In this document: one piece after another, positions 1-5,779 of the stretch
Layout of the letters: every line of letters starts with the position of its first letter
How positions within the stretch are numbered: the first letter of the stretch is position 1
NCBI GenBank assembly: GCA_963517805.1
Contig: CAUQHD010000013.1
Location: 1 to 18,323 of the forward strand
DNA: 18,323 nucleotides
Source of the DNA: JABCPE02 sp963517805
GTDB taxonomy: Bacteria; Bacteroidota; Bacteroidia; Flavobacteriales; Weeksellaceae
Direction of reading: 5' to 3'
Made by a program: the position numbers and the translations under genes
The notes under the pieces: model-generated
What the model saw: only the letters and a program-made list of their open reading frames with translations
What the model was told of the DNA's origin: nothing
Database searches by the model: none

Positions 1-54
1 TCCAGAGAGGTTGTGCAGTGCTTTATCTAATTTGTCTTGTAAACTCTGAAACAT
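1..54 (-). CDS. ffh: Signal recognition particle protein Ffh, N-terminal fragment
   Basis: The reverse strand from 54 downward reads MFQSLQDKLDKALHNLSG, which matches the conserved beginning of Ffh (MFxxLxxxLxxALxxLxG, the first helix of the N domain). Ffh is the GTPase that binds 4.5S RNA and delivers signal-peptide-bearing ribosomes to FtsY at the membrane. Only 18 codons lie in the window and the gene runs off the left edge. The ATG at 54 fits the family start, and a TAnnTTTG-type element lies a short distance upstream. With so few residues the call rests on a short but characteristic motif. Confidence 0.8.
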   Translation of the reverse strand, partial: MFQSLQDKLDKALHNLSG

Positions 55-78
55 AATTTTCTATTTTAGAATAGGTTG

Positions 79-86
79 CAAAAATA
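79..86 (-). promoter_or_regulatory. Candidate -7 element for ffh
   Basis: The reverse strand reads TATTTTTG, a full match to the Bacteroidota -7 consensus TAnnTTTG, 24 bases upstream of the ffh start. No TTG is seen at the usual distance upstream, so only the -7 half is supported. Confidence 0.5.
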
Positions 87-142
87 AGGAATTTTCTTCA
101 GTTTTGGATAGTGGGAAAGCTCAAAACACGAATAAAAAAATA

Positions 143-178
143 TTGGCTCAGAATAACTTGCAGAAAACAGTATCTTTG
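143..178 (+). promoter_or_regulatory. Candidate promoter for the small immunity-like gene
   Basis: TATCTTTG at 171-178 matches TAnnTTTG exactly. A TTG at 143-145 lies 25 bases upstream, slightly longer than the usual spacing of about 17-23. The implied leader before the ATG at 244 is about 60 nt. The -7 element is convincing and the upstream half is weak. Confidence 0.5.
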
Positions 179-234
179 TCTATGTAAAATGACAGGGGAC
201 TCTCCACTTAAATAACCGTGAACCTTGTAAAAAC

Positions 235-264
235 ATTAAGAAAATGGAAATAAAACTCAATAAA
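235..264 (+). repeat. 30-bp direct repeat, copy 1 (start of the small gene)
   Basis: The 30 bases starting ATTAAGAAAATGGAAATAAA contain the ATG at 244 and the first codons (MEIKLNK) of the adjacent gene. They recur exactly at 634-663, just after that gene's stop codon. This looks like a partial duplication or a recombination scar in a small-gene array. Confidence 0.9.
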
Positions 265-633
265 GAATTACAGAAAAAGCTAGATGATTTCTTGGAAACA
301 AAAGATGCTAAAATGCAGGAATTTCTTGAAATTTTAGATCTAAATGAATTTACTTTTTCACAAGATGAAATAAATCAAGTAGAGAAAATATATAAAGAAA
401 ACGAAGATCTTTATGAATACGCATATATATACATAGGAGAAGCAGTAATAAAGGTTTTAGGAGGATTTTGGTCTATAGGAAAGTTTAAAAGAGATGAAGC
501 TTATGGTTATCCTATTATTCTTGCATGGGGAGAAGATAATTATAACCCTCGGATTTGTCCTGATGTTTGGCTATATTATATTCGTATAAATGAACTAGGA
601 AAACCTTTGGGAGATTTTATATATACTCCTTAA
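244..633 (+). CDS. Small uncharacterised protein, immunity-like by context
   Basis: This 129-residue acidic soluble protein has no signal peptide and no membrane segment. Its first half is charged and probably helical. Its second half is rich in aromatics and glycine, with GGFWSIGKF near residues 74-82, YGYPIILAWG near 87-96 and PDVWLYYIR near 105-113, which suggests a compact alpha/beta domain. I do not recognise the family with certainty. The size, the AT-rich composition, the exact duplication of its 5' end downstream and the neighbouring Imm11-like gene suggest an orphan immunity gene from a polymorphic-toxin or contact-dependent competition locus. No toxin gene is visible in the window. 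The ATG at 244 is preceded by a plausible promoter at 171-178. The gene is convincingly coding; its function is inference only. Confidence 0.6.
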   Translation: MEIKLNKELQKKLDDFLETKDAKMQEFLEILDLNEFTFSQDEINQVEKIYKENEDLYEYAYIYIGEAVIKVLGGFWSIGKFKRDEAYGYPIILAWGEDNYNPRICPDVWLYYIRINELGKPLGDFIYTP

Positions 634-663
634 ATTAAGAAAATGGAAATAAAACTCAATAAA
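634..663 (+). repeat. 30-bp direct repeat, copy 2
   Basis: This is an exact second copy of 235-264, beginning one base after the stop codon of the small gene. It again carries an ATG (643-645) followed by codons for MEIKLNK. The similarity ends abruptly at 663. Confidence 0.9.
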
Positions 664-726
664 ATCCAGCTGATGGGAAAATGTATATTATTGATTTTTA
701 AATACAGACAAAATGAAATATTATAA
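640..726 (+). pseudogene. Remnant of a second small gene in the array
   Basis: The second repeat copy supplies an ATG at 643 and the same seven residues as the intact upstream gene, but the frame then runs only to a stop at 724-726 (27 residues in all). In another frame, 663-701 reads NPADGKMYIIDF then stop, which looks like the natural C-terminus of a small soluble protein. One explanation is that the start of one array member was joined to the tail of another by deletion. The repeat is certain; reading the segment as a gene remnant is inference. Confidence 0.4.
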
Positions 727-1374
727 AATAGACTATAAAGGTATTTTTAAGGAAGAAAACAAAGTTTTAGGACAAGCTAACGGAGAGTTCGTCCCTAATG
801 GAAGGTTTTATTTTGATAGAATAAGAAAGGACGAAATTATAGAAGATGCTCCTATTTTTGATTATTTTCATCTGCAGAGTTTTGATAAAAAAATTTTTTG
901 GGAATGGAGACTGCAAGATGTGCATGGATTTATAGGTGAATTTCCTATGTTTTGTATTTGGTATATCTCGGATAAATTAAAATCGCTTTTAGAAAAATTC
1001 AGAATTGCTCCGAAATATCATTTCTATGAAACACGGCTCCTCTACAAAGAAGAAAAATTCAAATACTGGATTTTTCAGTTTCCAGTAGATGGATTTGACA
1101 ACTATAATTATGAAAAAAGTGAGTATTTTATAGATAATCAAAGAGTTTTGGGAATTAAGATCGCAGAAGAATATAACGAGTATGACTATAAAATCTGGAA
1201 AGAAACCAAAAAAATATGGAATGGGGAAAAACTGTTTTAGTAGATAAATTTGATATTGTTGATACTTGGCAAGGAGATATTCTCTGCTCAGAGCGCCTGA
1301 AACAAGCCATAGAAGAAAACGGCATCATAGGTTTTGAATTCTTTGAGATTGATTATGAAGTGGTTGCTGAGTAA
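713..1374 (+). pseudogene. Imm11-like (DUF1629) immunity protein gene, frameshifted near the 3' end
   Basis: From the ATG at 713 an open frame runs 175 residues to a TAG at 1238-1240. Immediately after GGGGAAAAAC (1223-1232) the -1 frame stays open to a TAA at 1372-1374 and encodes a tail containing DILCSERLKQAIEENGIIGF. That tail resembles the C-terminus of Imm11/DUF1629 proteins, where a segment like 'l.s..lk.aie..gitGf.f' ends the domain. Adding one A to the run of five would give a single protein of about 220 residues. Family members are known or predicted immunity proteins in bacterial polymorphic-toxin loci. As the sequence stands the product is truncated and ends with unrelated residues. 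A real deletion, a sequencing error in the homopolymer and programmed slippage are all possible; no canonical slippery heptamer is present. The family call is by pattern memory only. Confidence 0.6.
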
Positions 1375-1387
1375 GAATTGAAACAAA

Positions 1388-1426
1388 ATGGAAATAGAAA
1401 AGAAAGATTTGCAAAGAAAAATATAA
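1388..1426 (+). pseudogene. Third degenerate gene start in the array
   Basis: A 12-codon frame (MEIEKKDLQRKI, stop at 1424-1426) begins 13 bases after the end of the Imm11-like gene. Its start context AAAATGGAAATA (1385-1396) is identical to the start context of the other two array copies at 241-252 and 640-651. It may be the residue of another small gene. This is weakly supported because the match is short and AT-rich. Confidence 0.25.
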
Positions 1427-1512
1427 ATCAAGATTAGGATACGCTGGATTTCCATATACATCAAAATTGCCTTTCTCAGGCAGTTCCCAAATTTGGGCAG
1501 GGGAAAGTAAGT

Positions 1513-2712
1513 TTAAAACTGCTTTTTCACTCTGTTCCACCAGATCATCAGCCCTGTTACGGGCAGAAGAAACCCGATGAGGGACATGAAGAAGTAGAAA
1601 ATAATGCTGGGCAGTCCCATGATTTCGCCGGTGTGCAGGGGACGGGCTATCATGGTAAACTGTTTGCTCAGCGGTTTGTCCGCAAAGAGGTCTTTGGATT
1701 TCAGTTGTCCCGTTTTGTCAAGGCTTATTTCATCGGTAAACATCGCTCCGAGAGTATTTTCCGAGTTGATTTTCGTAATCTGGTAGCGCGGGCTTTCTGC
1801 ATTTGGCAGGATGATGGTAGTATTCCCCTCATAGTTGAGGTGTTTCTGTATTTCGGCGAGAATTTGGCTCAGCGGAACAGAATTTACATCCGTGTTTTCT
1901 TTTTCGTCCTGCTGGGCGAGCATATCTTCCATCAGTTTTGCAAATTCACCATCTTCTTCGGGAGCGGTTTTATCGGCATTGATTTCCGAGAGAGACTCCC
2001 CGCCGAGAGAAGTGATGATGGCATTTTTGACCCATGGATAAGTTACATAAAGCCCCGTAATGGCTATCAGCAGAAGGAAAACCATGGAATAGATGCCCAT
2101 AGTCCTGTGCAGGTCATAATTGATTCTCTGGAATTTAGCACTGAATTTTACCGTAAGGCTTTCTTTTAGGAATTTGAGCCTTTTCGGAAGCCACAGCACA
2201 AAGCCCGAGAAAAGCAGCAACACAAAAATAATGACCGAACCGCCCACTATCTGCCGCCCAAAACTGCCCAAGAGAAGGTTCCGGTGTAGACCAAGCACAG
2301 TCTCAAAAAAGCCGTCTAAACTGTGGTCTTGGGCGCCGAGTTCCTCCATGGTATAGGGATTAAAATAAGTGGAATGCAGGTAGCCCTGCGCATCAGTGTA
2401 AGAAATGCTCCAGCTTCTGCCCTTGTCTTTTGGGATGAAAAGCGAGGTGATGTTTCTGCCCTTTTGAGTAAAATCTTCCTGAATTTTGTTTATATCGATG
2501 GGCGTATCAGCGCTTTGGATAAAAACTTTGTCGTAATTATAAAGGTCTATAATCTGCGTTTTGAAAGCGTAGATGCACCCCGTAAGGCAGATGGTACAGA
2601 TGACCAGAAAAGAAACCAGCGCCCCCCAGAGGTGGAACAGCCCCATGGCGTATTTGAAGAGGCTTTCGTCCTTGCGTCTTTTACGGATGAGTATTTTGCG
2701 TAGTTTTCCCAT
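1513..2712 (-). CDS. PepSY-associated transmembrane protein, likely ferrisiderophore reductase
   Basis: This 399-residue inner-membrane protein has predicted membrane segments near residues 33-52, 156-176, 207-225 and 368-392, and a large periplasmic loop between the third and fourth. That layout is typical of the PepSY_TM family (PiuB/FoxB type). Conserved-looking histidines sit at the membrane edges: H27 (GLFHLWG), H143 (GLHRNLLLG), H202 (DLHRTMGIYS) and H360 (PLHTGEIMG). Family members such as FoxB use such histidines to bind heme and reduce ferric siderophores for iron release. I chose the ATG at 2712, giving MGKLRK followed by a basic N-terminus, over a GTG at 2739 that lies inside a hairpin. 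The gene is the last of a minus-strand operon behind a lipoprotein and a TonB-dependent siderophore receptor, which supports an iron role. Family assignment is firm; reductase activity is inferred. Confidence 0.85.
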   Translation of the reverse strand: MGKLRKILIRKRRKDESLFKYAMGLFHLWGALVSFLVICTICLTGCIYAFKTQIIDLYNYDKVFIQSADTPIDINKIQEDFTQKGRNITSLFIPKDKGRSWSISYTDAQGYLHSTYFNPYTMEELGAQDHSLDGFFETVLGLHRNLLLGSFGRQIVGGSVIIFVLLLFSGFVLWLPKRLKFLKESLTVKFSAKFQRINYDLHRTMGIYSMVFLLLIAITGLYVTYPWVKNAIITSLGGESLSEINADKTAPEEDGEFAKLMEDMLAQQDEKENTDVNSVPLSQILAEIQKHLNYEGNTTIILPNAESPRYQITKINSENTLGAMFTDEISLDKTGQLKSKDLFADKPLSKQFTMIARPLHTGEIMGLPSIIFYFFMSLIGFLLPVTGLMIWWNRVKKQF

Positions 2713-2734
2713 ATTTTGATGATTTGATGAAAGA

Positions 2735-2765
2735 AGCACTAAGACAATAGCCCTGCCTTAGTGCT
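2735..2765 (-). promoter_or_regulatory. Stem-loop between the lipoprotein and PepSY genes
   Basis: A 9-bp perfect inverted repeat (AGCACTAAG / CTTAGTGCT) at 2735-2743 and 2757-2765 encloses a 13-nt loop, 23 bases upstream of the PepSY start. On the transcribed strand it is followed by TCTTTC rather than a long U run. Partial attenuation, or mRNA processing or stabilisation, therefore seems more likely than full termination. Confidence 0.45.
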
Positions 2766-2766
2766 G

Positions 2767-2774
2767 CAAATATA
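2767..2774 (-). promoter_or_regulatory. Candidate internal -7 element upstream of the PepSY gene
   Basis: The reverse strand reads TATATTTG, an exact TAnnTTTG match, in the gap between the lipoprotein and PepSY genes. No TTG is seen at the proper distance upstream, so promoter activity is uncertain. Transcription from it would begin within or next to the stem-loop at 2735-2765. Confidence 0.35.
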
Positions 2775-2792
2775 AAGTAAAATGAAAAAATG

Positions 2793-3464
2793 TTATTTCT
2801 TTCTTGGCTTGAAGTTCACTTCTTTTACCACTTCCTCAAATTTAGCATACTGCTCTGGAGAAAGTGTTTTCTTGATAACAGCTTTTCGCTGGGTGTCAAA
2901 CTTCTCCCAGTATTCTTTGGCTAAATCATTGTTTCCATGGTAGACATCATGCGCATCATTGAAAGATTTTTCAAAAGCATCATTGGCAGCATTTACTACT
3001 TTCATTTGTTCGTCAGAAAGCTGAGCTTCTTTTTGGATTTTTGCCAGAAGCTCATCGTTGTATCTTGGTCTTTTTCGGAAGTTTTCATCCACGAATTTGT
3101 TGAAGATTTCCATTTGTTCCGGGCTTAGCACTTTGCTCATTTCCTCTGCCTGCTGTTTGGAGATTTCCTCATTTTTAATTCCCAAAGCTACTCTATCCAT
3201 CTTGCCGGACTGCTTGGCTGCTTGGAAGCTTTCTTCGCGCATTTTTTGGAATTTAGCTGTAATTTCGTCAAACTGCTTTTCCTTTTCTGTATCTAATTTC
3301 AGCTCGGCTTTTACGGGAGCGAAATCAAGCGGTTTTCTCTTTTTATCGGCAGGTTCTTCTTTTTTTGTTTCGTTCTGCCCTGCCGGTTTGTCTTCTTTCT
3401 TTTGGCATGATACCACTACTGCGGAAGCCAAAAGTCCTGTGTAAAATAAATGGGATAGTTTCAT
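2793..3464 (-). CDS. Lipoprotein with repeated LSPEQ-type motifs (Spy/CpxP-like)
   Basis: This 223-residue protein has a lipoprotein signal (VVVSC, Cys20) followed by a charged linker and an almost wholly helical, lysine/glutamate-rich body. Motifs of the LTxxQ type recur: LDTEKEKQF at about 57, LSPEQMEIF at 113, LSDEQMKVV at 149 and LSPEQYAKF at 201. This suggests two related helical units of about 65-69 residues (57-125 and 149-213). LTxxQ motifs mark the Spy/CpxP family of periplasmic chaperone and metal-stress proteins, but that assignment is only by motif resemblance. The gene starts 21 bases after the stop codon of the siderophore receptor gene and precedes the PepSY gene, so it is probably cotranscribed with them. 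Its role in iron uptake is unknown; it could be a periplasmic partner, a chaperone or a metal buffer. Confidence 0.75.
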   Translation of the reverse strand: MKLSHLFYTGLLASAVVVSCQKKEDKPAGQNETKKEEPADKKRKPLDFAPVKAELKLDTEKEKQFDEITAKFQKMREESFQAAKQSGKMDRVALGIKNEEISKQQAEEMSKVLSPEQMEIFNKFVDENFRKRPRYNDELLAKIQKEAQLSDEQMKVVNAANDAFEKSFNDAHDVYHGNNDLAKEYWEKFDTQRKAVIKKTLSPEQYAKFEEVVKEVNFKPRKK

Positions 3465-3485
3465 TTTGATTTTATTTAATGTTAA

Positions 3486-5663
3486 TTAGAATTTATAATT
3501 TACCTGCACCGCGAAGTTTCTCGGGTCGTTTCTGTTAAGGAAACCGCCACGGTAGTAGGCATTGTATCCTATGGCATCGGTCAGGTTATTGGCAAACACA
3601 CGGATGCTGGCGTTTTTATAGGTGTAGCCTATCTGTGCGTTTATGGTGGTGTAGGCGTTCAGCATAAATGGTTTAACGCCTGGTATGGTATTATGGATGA
3701 TGGTTTTCTGTGTGTATTCGTTCACTGGTCTTTCGCCTACATAGTAGACCCCTCCCCCGAAACTGAGCCCTTTCAGTACGCCGTTTCGGAAAGTGTAGTT
3801 CAGCCAGCCATTTGCAGTATTTTTGGCCGCCATCATCGGTCTGGAGCCATTTACATAAGCAGGGCTGTCGTGGTATTTAGCATCAAGGTAAGAATATCCT
3901 GCCATAACTTCCAGCTCTGGGAGAATTTTACCGATGAGGTCTATTTCTACTCCTTTTCTGGTAAGGTCTCCTGCGAAATCATAGAATGGAGTATTGTTTC
4001 CATGTAAATCTAGAACTCTGTATGACAGATTATTCATATCCATAGAGTAGAAATTGACATTAAATCTCAGTTTTTCTTCAAACCAATCGGATTTGATACC
4101 CGCTTCCCATTGTCTTGTTACAGAAGCTCCTACTGTCCCGCCGCCTTGCAGAGGATTGTCATTTCCTCTAAGGCCTGTGGTAGTGGTATAGGAAGTGTAG
4201 AGATTTACATTTTCTAAAAACGGCGATATCATAATACCGAAAGAAGGATCCCAAGCGAACTTCTTACCTTTTTGATTATTTCCTTGGTAAGAGCTGTATC
4301 TCACGCCTAAGATGGCTTTTACATATTTCCCGATGGACATTACTTCCTGAGCCATCAGCCCGTAGATAGGGGATTTAGGGGAAGAGGAACTTCCTGTTTT
4401 CGTCCAAGAATGAATATCTACATTGGAAGGCAGGATGTTAGAAACAGTGCTGGTTACATCAATAGGGGAGGGTTCTGTATAGCCTCCGCTGTAAGTATTG
4501 GTAGTAGTATAAGACTCTTTCCAGTCAAAACCAAGCTGGAAAGTGTGTTTCAGAATACCTGTTTTTAGTTCGTGTCCTATGAAATCAGCTTGGAATACTT
4601 TGCTGTGGTCTTCTCCACCACTTTTAGCAACAGTTCTATTTCTCAGAGCATAGTTCCTTACAGGTCTTCCGACGGTGGATAGACGCCCTGTAGATACTCC
4701 TTCTTCGCTATTGTCACCTTGTAGATAAGCCACTCTTACGCGGAAATGTTCGCTGAGTTTTCTATCTGCATAAATTCCAAAATTAAAGGCTTTTGTTTTT
4801 ACATTGTCAGAAGCGAAGCCTAAGAATTTATTTTTAGGAAGTTCATAGATGGCATTTACATTGTCTGGAGCTAAATTTACAGTTCCTCGGTTGGGAGTTC
4901 TCTTGTTGTACATATAGTCCATCTCCGCAATGATTTCCGTTTTGCTGTCTGGTCGGAATGCTACGGAAGGATTTACATACACCCTTTCTCCCTTCACATA
5001 GTCAGTAAAGGATTCATTATGCTGGTAAGCAGCATTGAACCGAATGGCAACTTTCCCTTCGCTGTCCAAAACTCTTTGGAAATCTACTGTGGGACGGAAT
5101 AAATTCCAGCTTCCGTATCGGAAACCTACATTTCCTGCGTTTTGGAATTTAGGTTTTTTAGTTGTAATGTTAATTACCCCACCGGCAGCTCCCAAAGCAG
5201 AACCAATTCCCTGAGTAATTGCCGCAGAACCTCGGATTACTTGGATGCTCTCTACTCCCTGCATATCGGTAAGCATGGAACTTGTACGGAAATCAGAATT
5301 CATCAGTACACCGTTTTTTAGGACAGGAGTTCCTCTATAACCACGGATGGACATAGACTCTGCTCCGCCGCCATAAGTGCTGAACAGGACTACACCTGGG
5401 ATATTTTTGGCTGCATCTGTGATGTTGAGCGCTCCCATTTCTGCAATGGCTCTATCCGAAATCACAGAAATACTCTGGATTTGGTCTCTTATTTTTAACG
5501 GAATACGGGTAATAACCTCCATACCTTTGTTTTGCTTTCCTTTTTCTCCAAATAGTTCTACTTCCTCTATTTGTTTTTCTTTCAAGCTGTCTTTTTTAGC
5601 GGTTTGGGCATTTATATTTACAAATCCTGCTAATAATGTAGCTCCTATAATTATTTTTTTCAT
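3486..5663 (-). CDS. TonB-dependent siderophore receptor
   Basis: This 725-residue outer-membrane receptor imports a ferric siderophore using TonB energy. It begins with a signal peptide (MKKIIIGATLLAGFVNINAQ) and a possible TonB-box region (IEEVELFGE). The plug domain follows with IPGVVLFSTYGGGAESMSIRGYRG, VESIQVIRGSAA and GAAGGVINITTKKP, a pattern typical of TIGR01783 siderophore receptors. The barrel ends in VQVNYKF, with the terminal Phe expected for outer-membrane assembly. There is no N-terminal carboxypeptidase-like domain, unlike the second receptor in the window. I chose the ATG at 5663 because the longer frame from 5693 lacks a signal sequence at its start and would begin in the promoter. 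It is the first gene of an operon with the lipoprotein and PepSY genes and has a Fur-box-like site upstream. The substrate cannot be read from sequence. Confidence 0.93.
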   Translation of the reverse strand: MKKIIIGATLLAGFVNINAQTAKKDSLKEKQIEEVELFGEKGKQNKGMEVITRIPLKIRDQIQSISVISDRAIAEMGALNITDAAKNIPGVVLFSTYGGGAESMSIRGYRGTPVLKNGVLMNSDFRTSSMLTDMQGVESIQVIRGSAAITQGIGSALGAAGGVINITTKKPKFQNAGNVGFRYGSWNLFRPTVDFQRVLDSEGKVAIRFNAAYQHNESFTDYVKGERVYVNPSVAFRPDSKTEIIAEMDYMYNKRTPNRGTVNLAPDNVNAIYELPKNKFLGFASDNVKTKAFNFGIYADRKLSEHFRVRVAYLQGDNSEEGVSTGRLSTVGRPVRNYALRNRTVAKSGGEDHSKVFQADFIGHELKTGILKHTFQLGFDWKESYTTTNTYSGGYTEPSPIDVTSTVSNILPSNVDIHSWTKTGSSSSPKSPIYGLMAQEVMSIGKYVKAILGVRYSSYQGNNQKGKKFAWDPSFGIMISPFLENVNLYTSYTTTTGLRGNDNPLQGGGTVGASVTRQWEAGIKSDWFEEKLRFNVNFYSMDMNNLSYRVLDLHGNNTPFYDFAGDLTRKGVEIDLIGKILPELEVMAGYSYLDAKYHDSPAYVNGSRPMMAAKNTANGWLNYTFRNGVLKGLSFGGGVYYVGERPVNEYTQKTIIHNTIPGVKPFMLNAYTTINAQIGYTYKNASIRVFANNLTDAIGYNAYYRGGFLNRNDPRNFAVQVNYKF

Positions 5664-5690
5664 GAATAAATCGTTAAATAAAATTTTCGG

Positions 5691-5726
5691 CAAAGATATT
5701 ATTTTTATTCATTCTAAATAAATCAA
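5691..5726 (-). promoter_or_regulatory. Promoter of the siderophore receptor operon
   Basis: On the reverse strand TATCTTTG (5698-5691) matches TAnnTTTG exactly, 27 bases before the start codon. A TTG at 5726-5724 lies 25 bases further upstream, longer than usual. The Fur-box-like site fills the gap between the two elements. Confidence 0.6.
5701..5719. promoter_or_regulatory. Fur-box-like operator
   Basis: The reverse strand reads ATTTAGAATGAATAAAAAT. Against the palindromic Fur box I recall for flavobacteria (ATTTAGAATTATTCTAAAT) it matches at 15 of 19 positions, with one half-site intact. It lies between the promoter elements of the siderophore receptor operon, where a bound iron repressor would block transcription. 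The consensus is from memory and the region is AT-rich, so chance similarity is possible. Confidence 0.5.
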
Positions 5727-5756
5727 TTGAAAAATAATTAAAAATTGTTTAATTTG
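5727..5756 (+). promoter_or_regulatory. Promoter of the rnz cluster
   Basis: TTG at 5727-5729, a 19-base spacer and TTAATTTG at 5749-5756 (7 of 8 to TAnnTTTG) give good Bacteroidota spacing. The upstream element shares the CAATTG palindrome at 5724-5729 with the divergent receptor promoter. The implied leader is short, under 25 nt. Confidence 0.45.
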
Positions 5757-5779
5757 CGCTGATTTTTTAAACCCATATT

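Noticed and set aside
1223..1240. Programmed -1 frameshift in the Imm11-like gene
   Set aside because: The slip site lacks a canonical X XXY YYZ heptamer in the correct frame and no strong downstream structure is evident; an indel in the A run is simpler.
1633..2169. Plus-strand open frames of up to 178 codons across 1604-2703
   Set aside because: They lie opposite the well-supported PepSY gene and show no recognisable protein features; they are antisense shadows.
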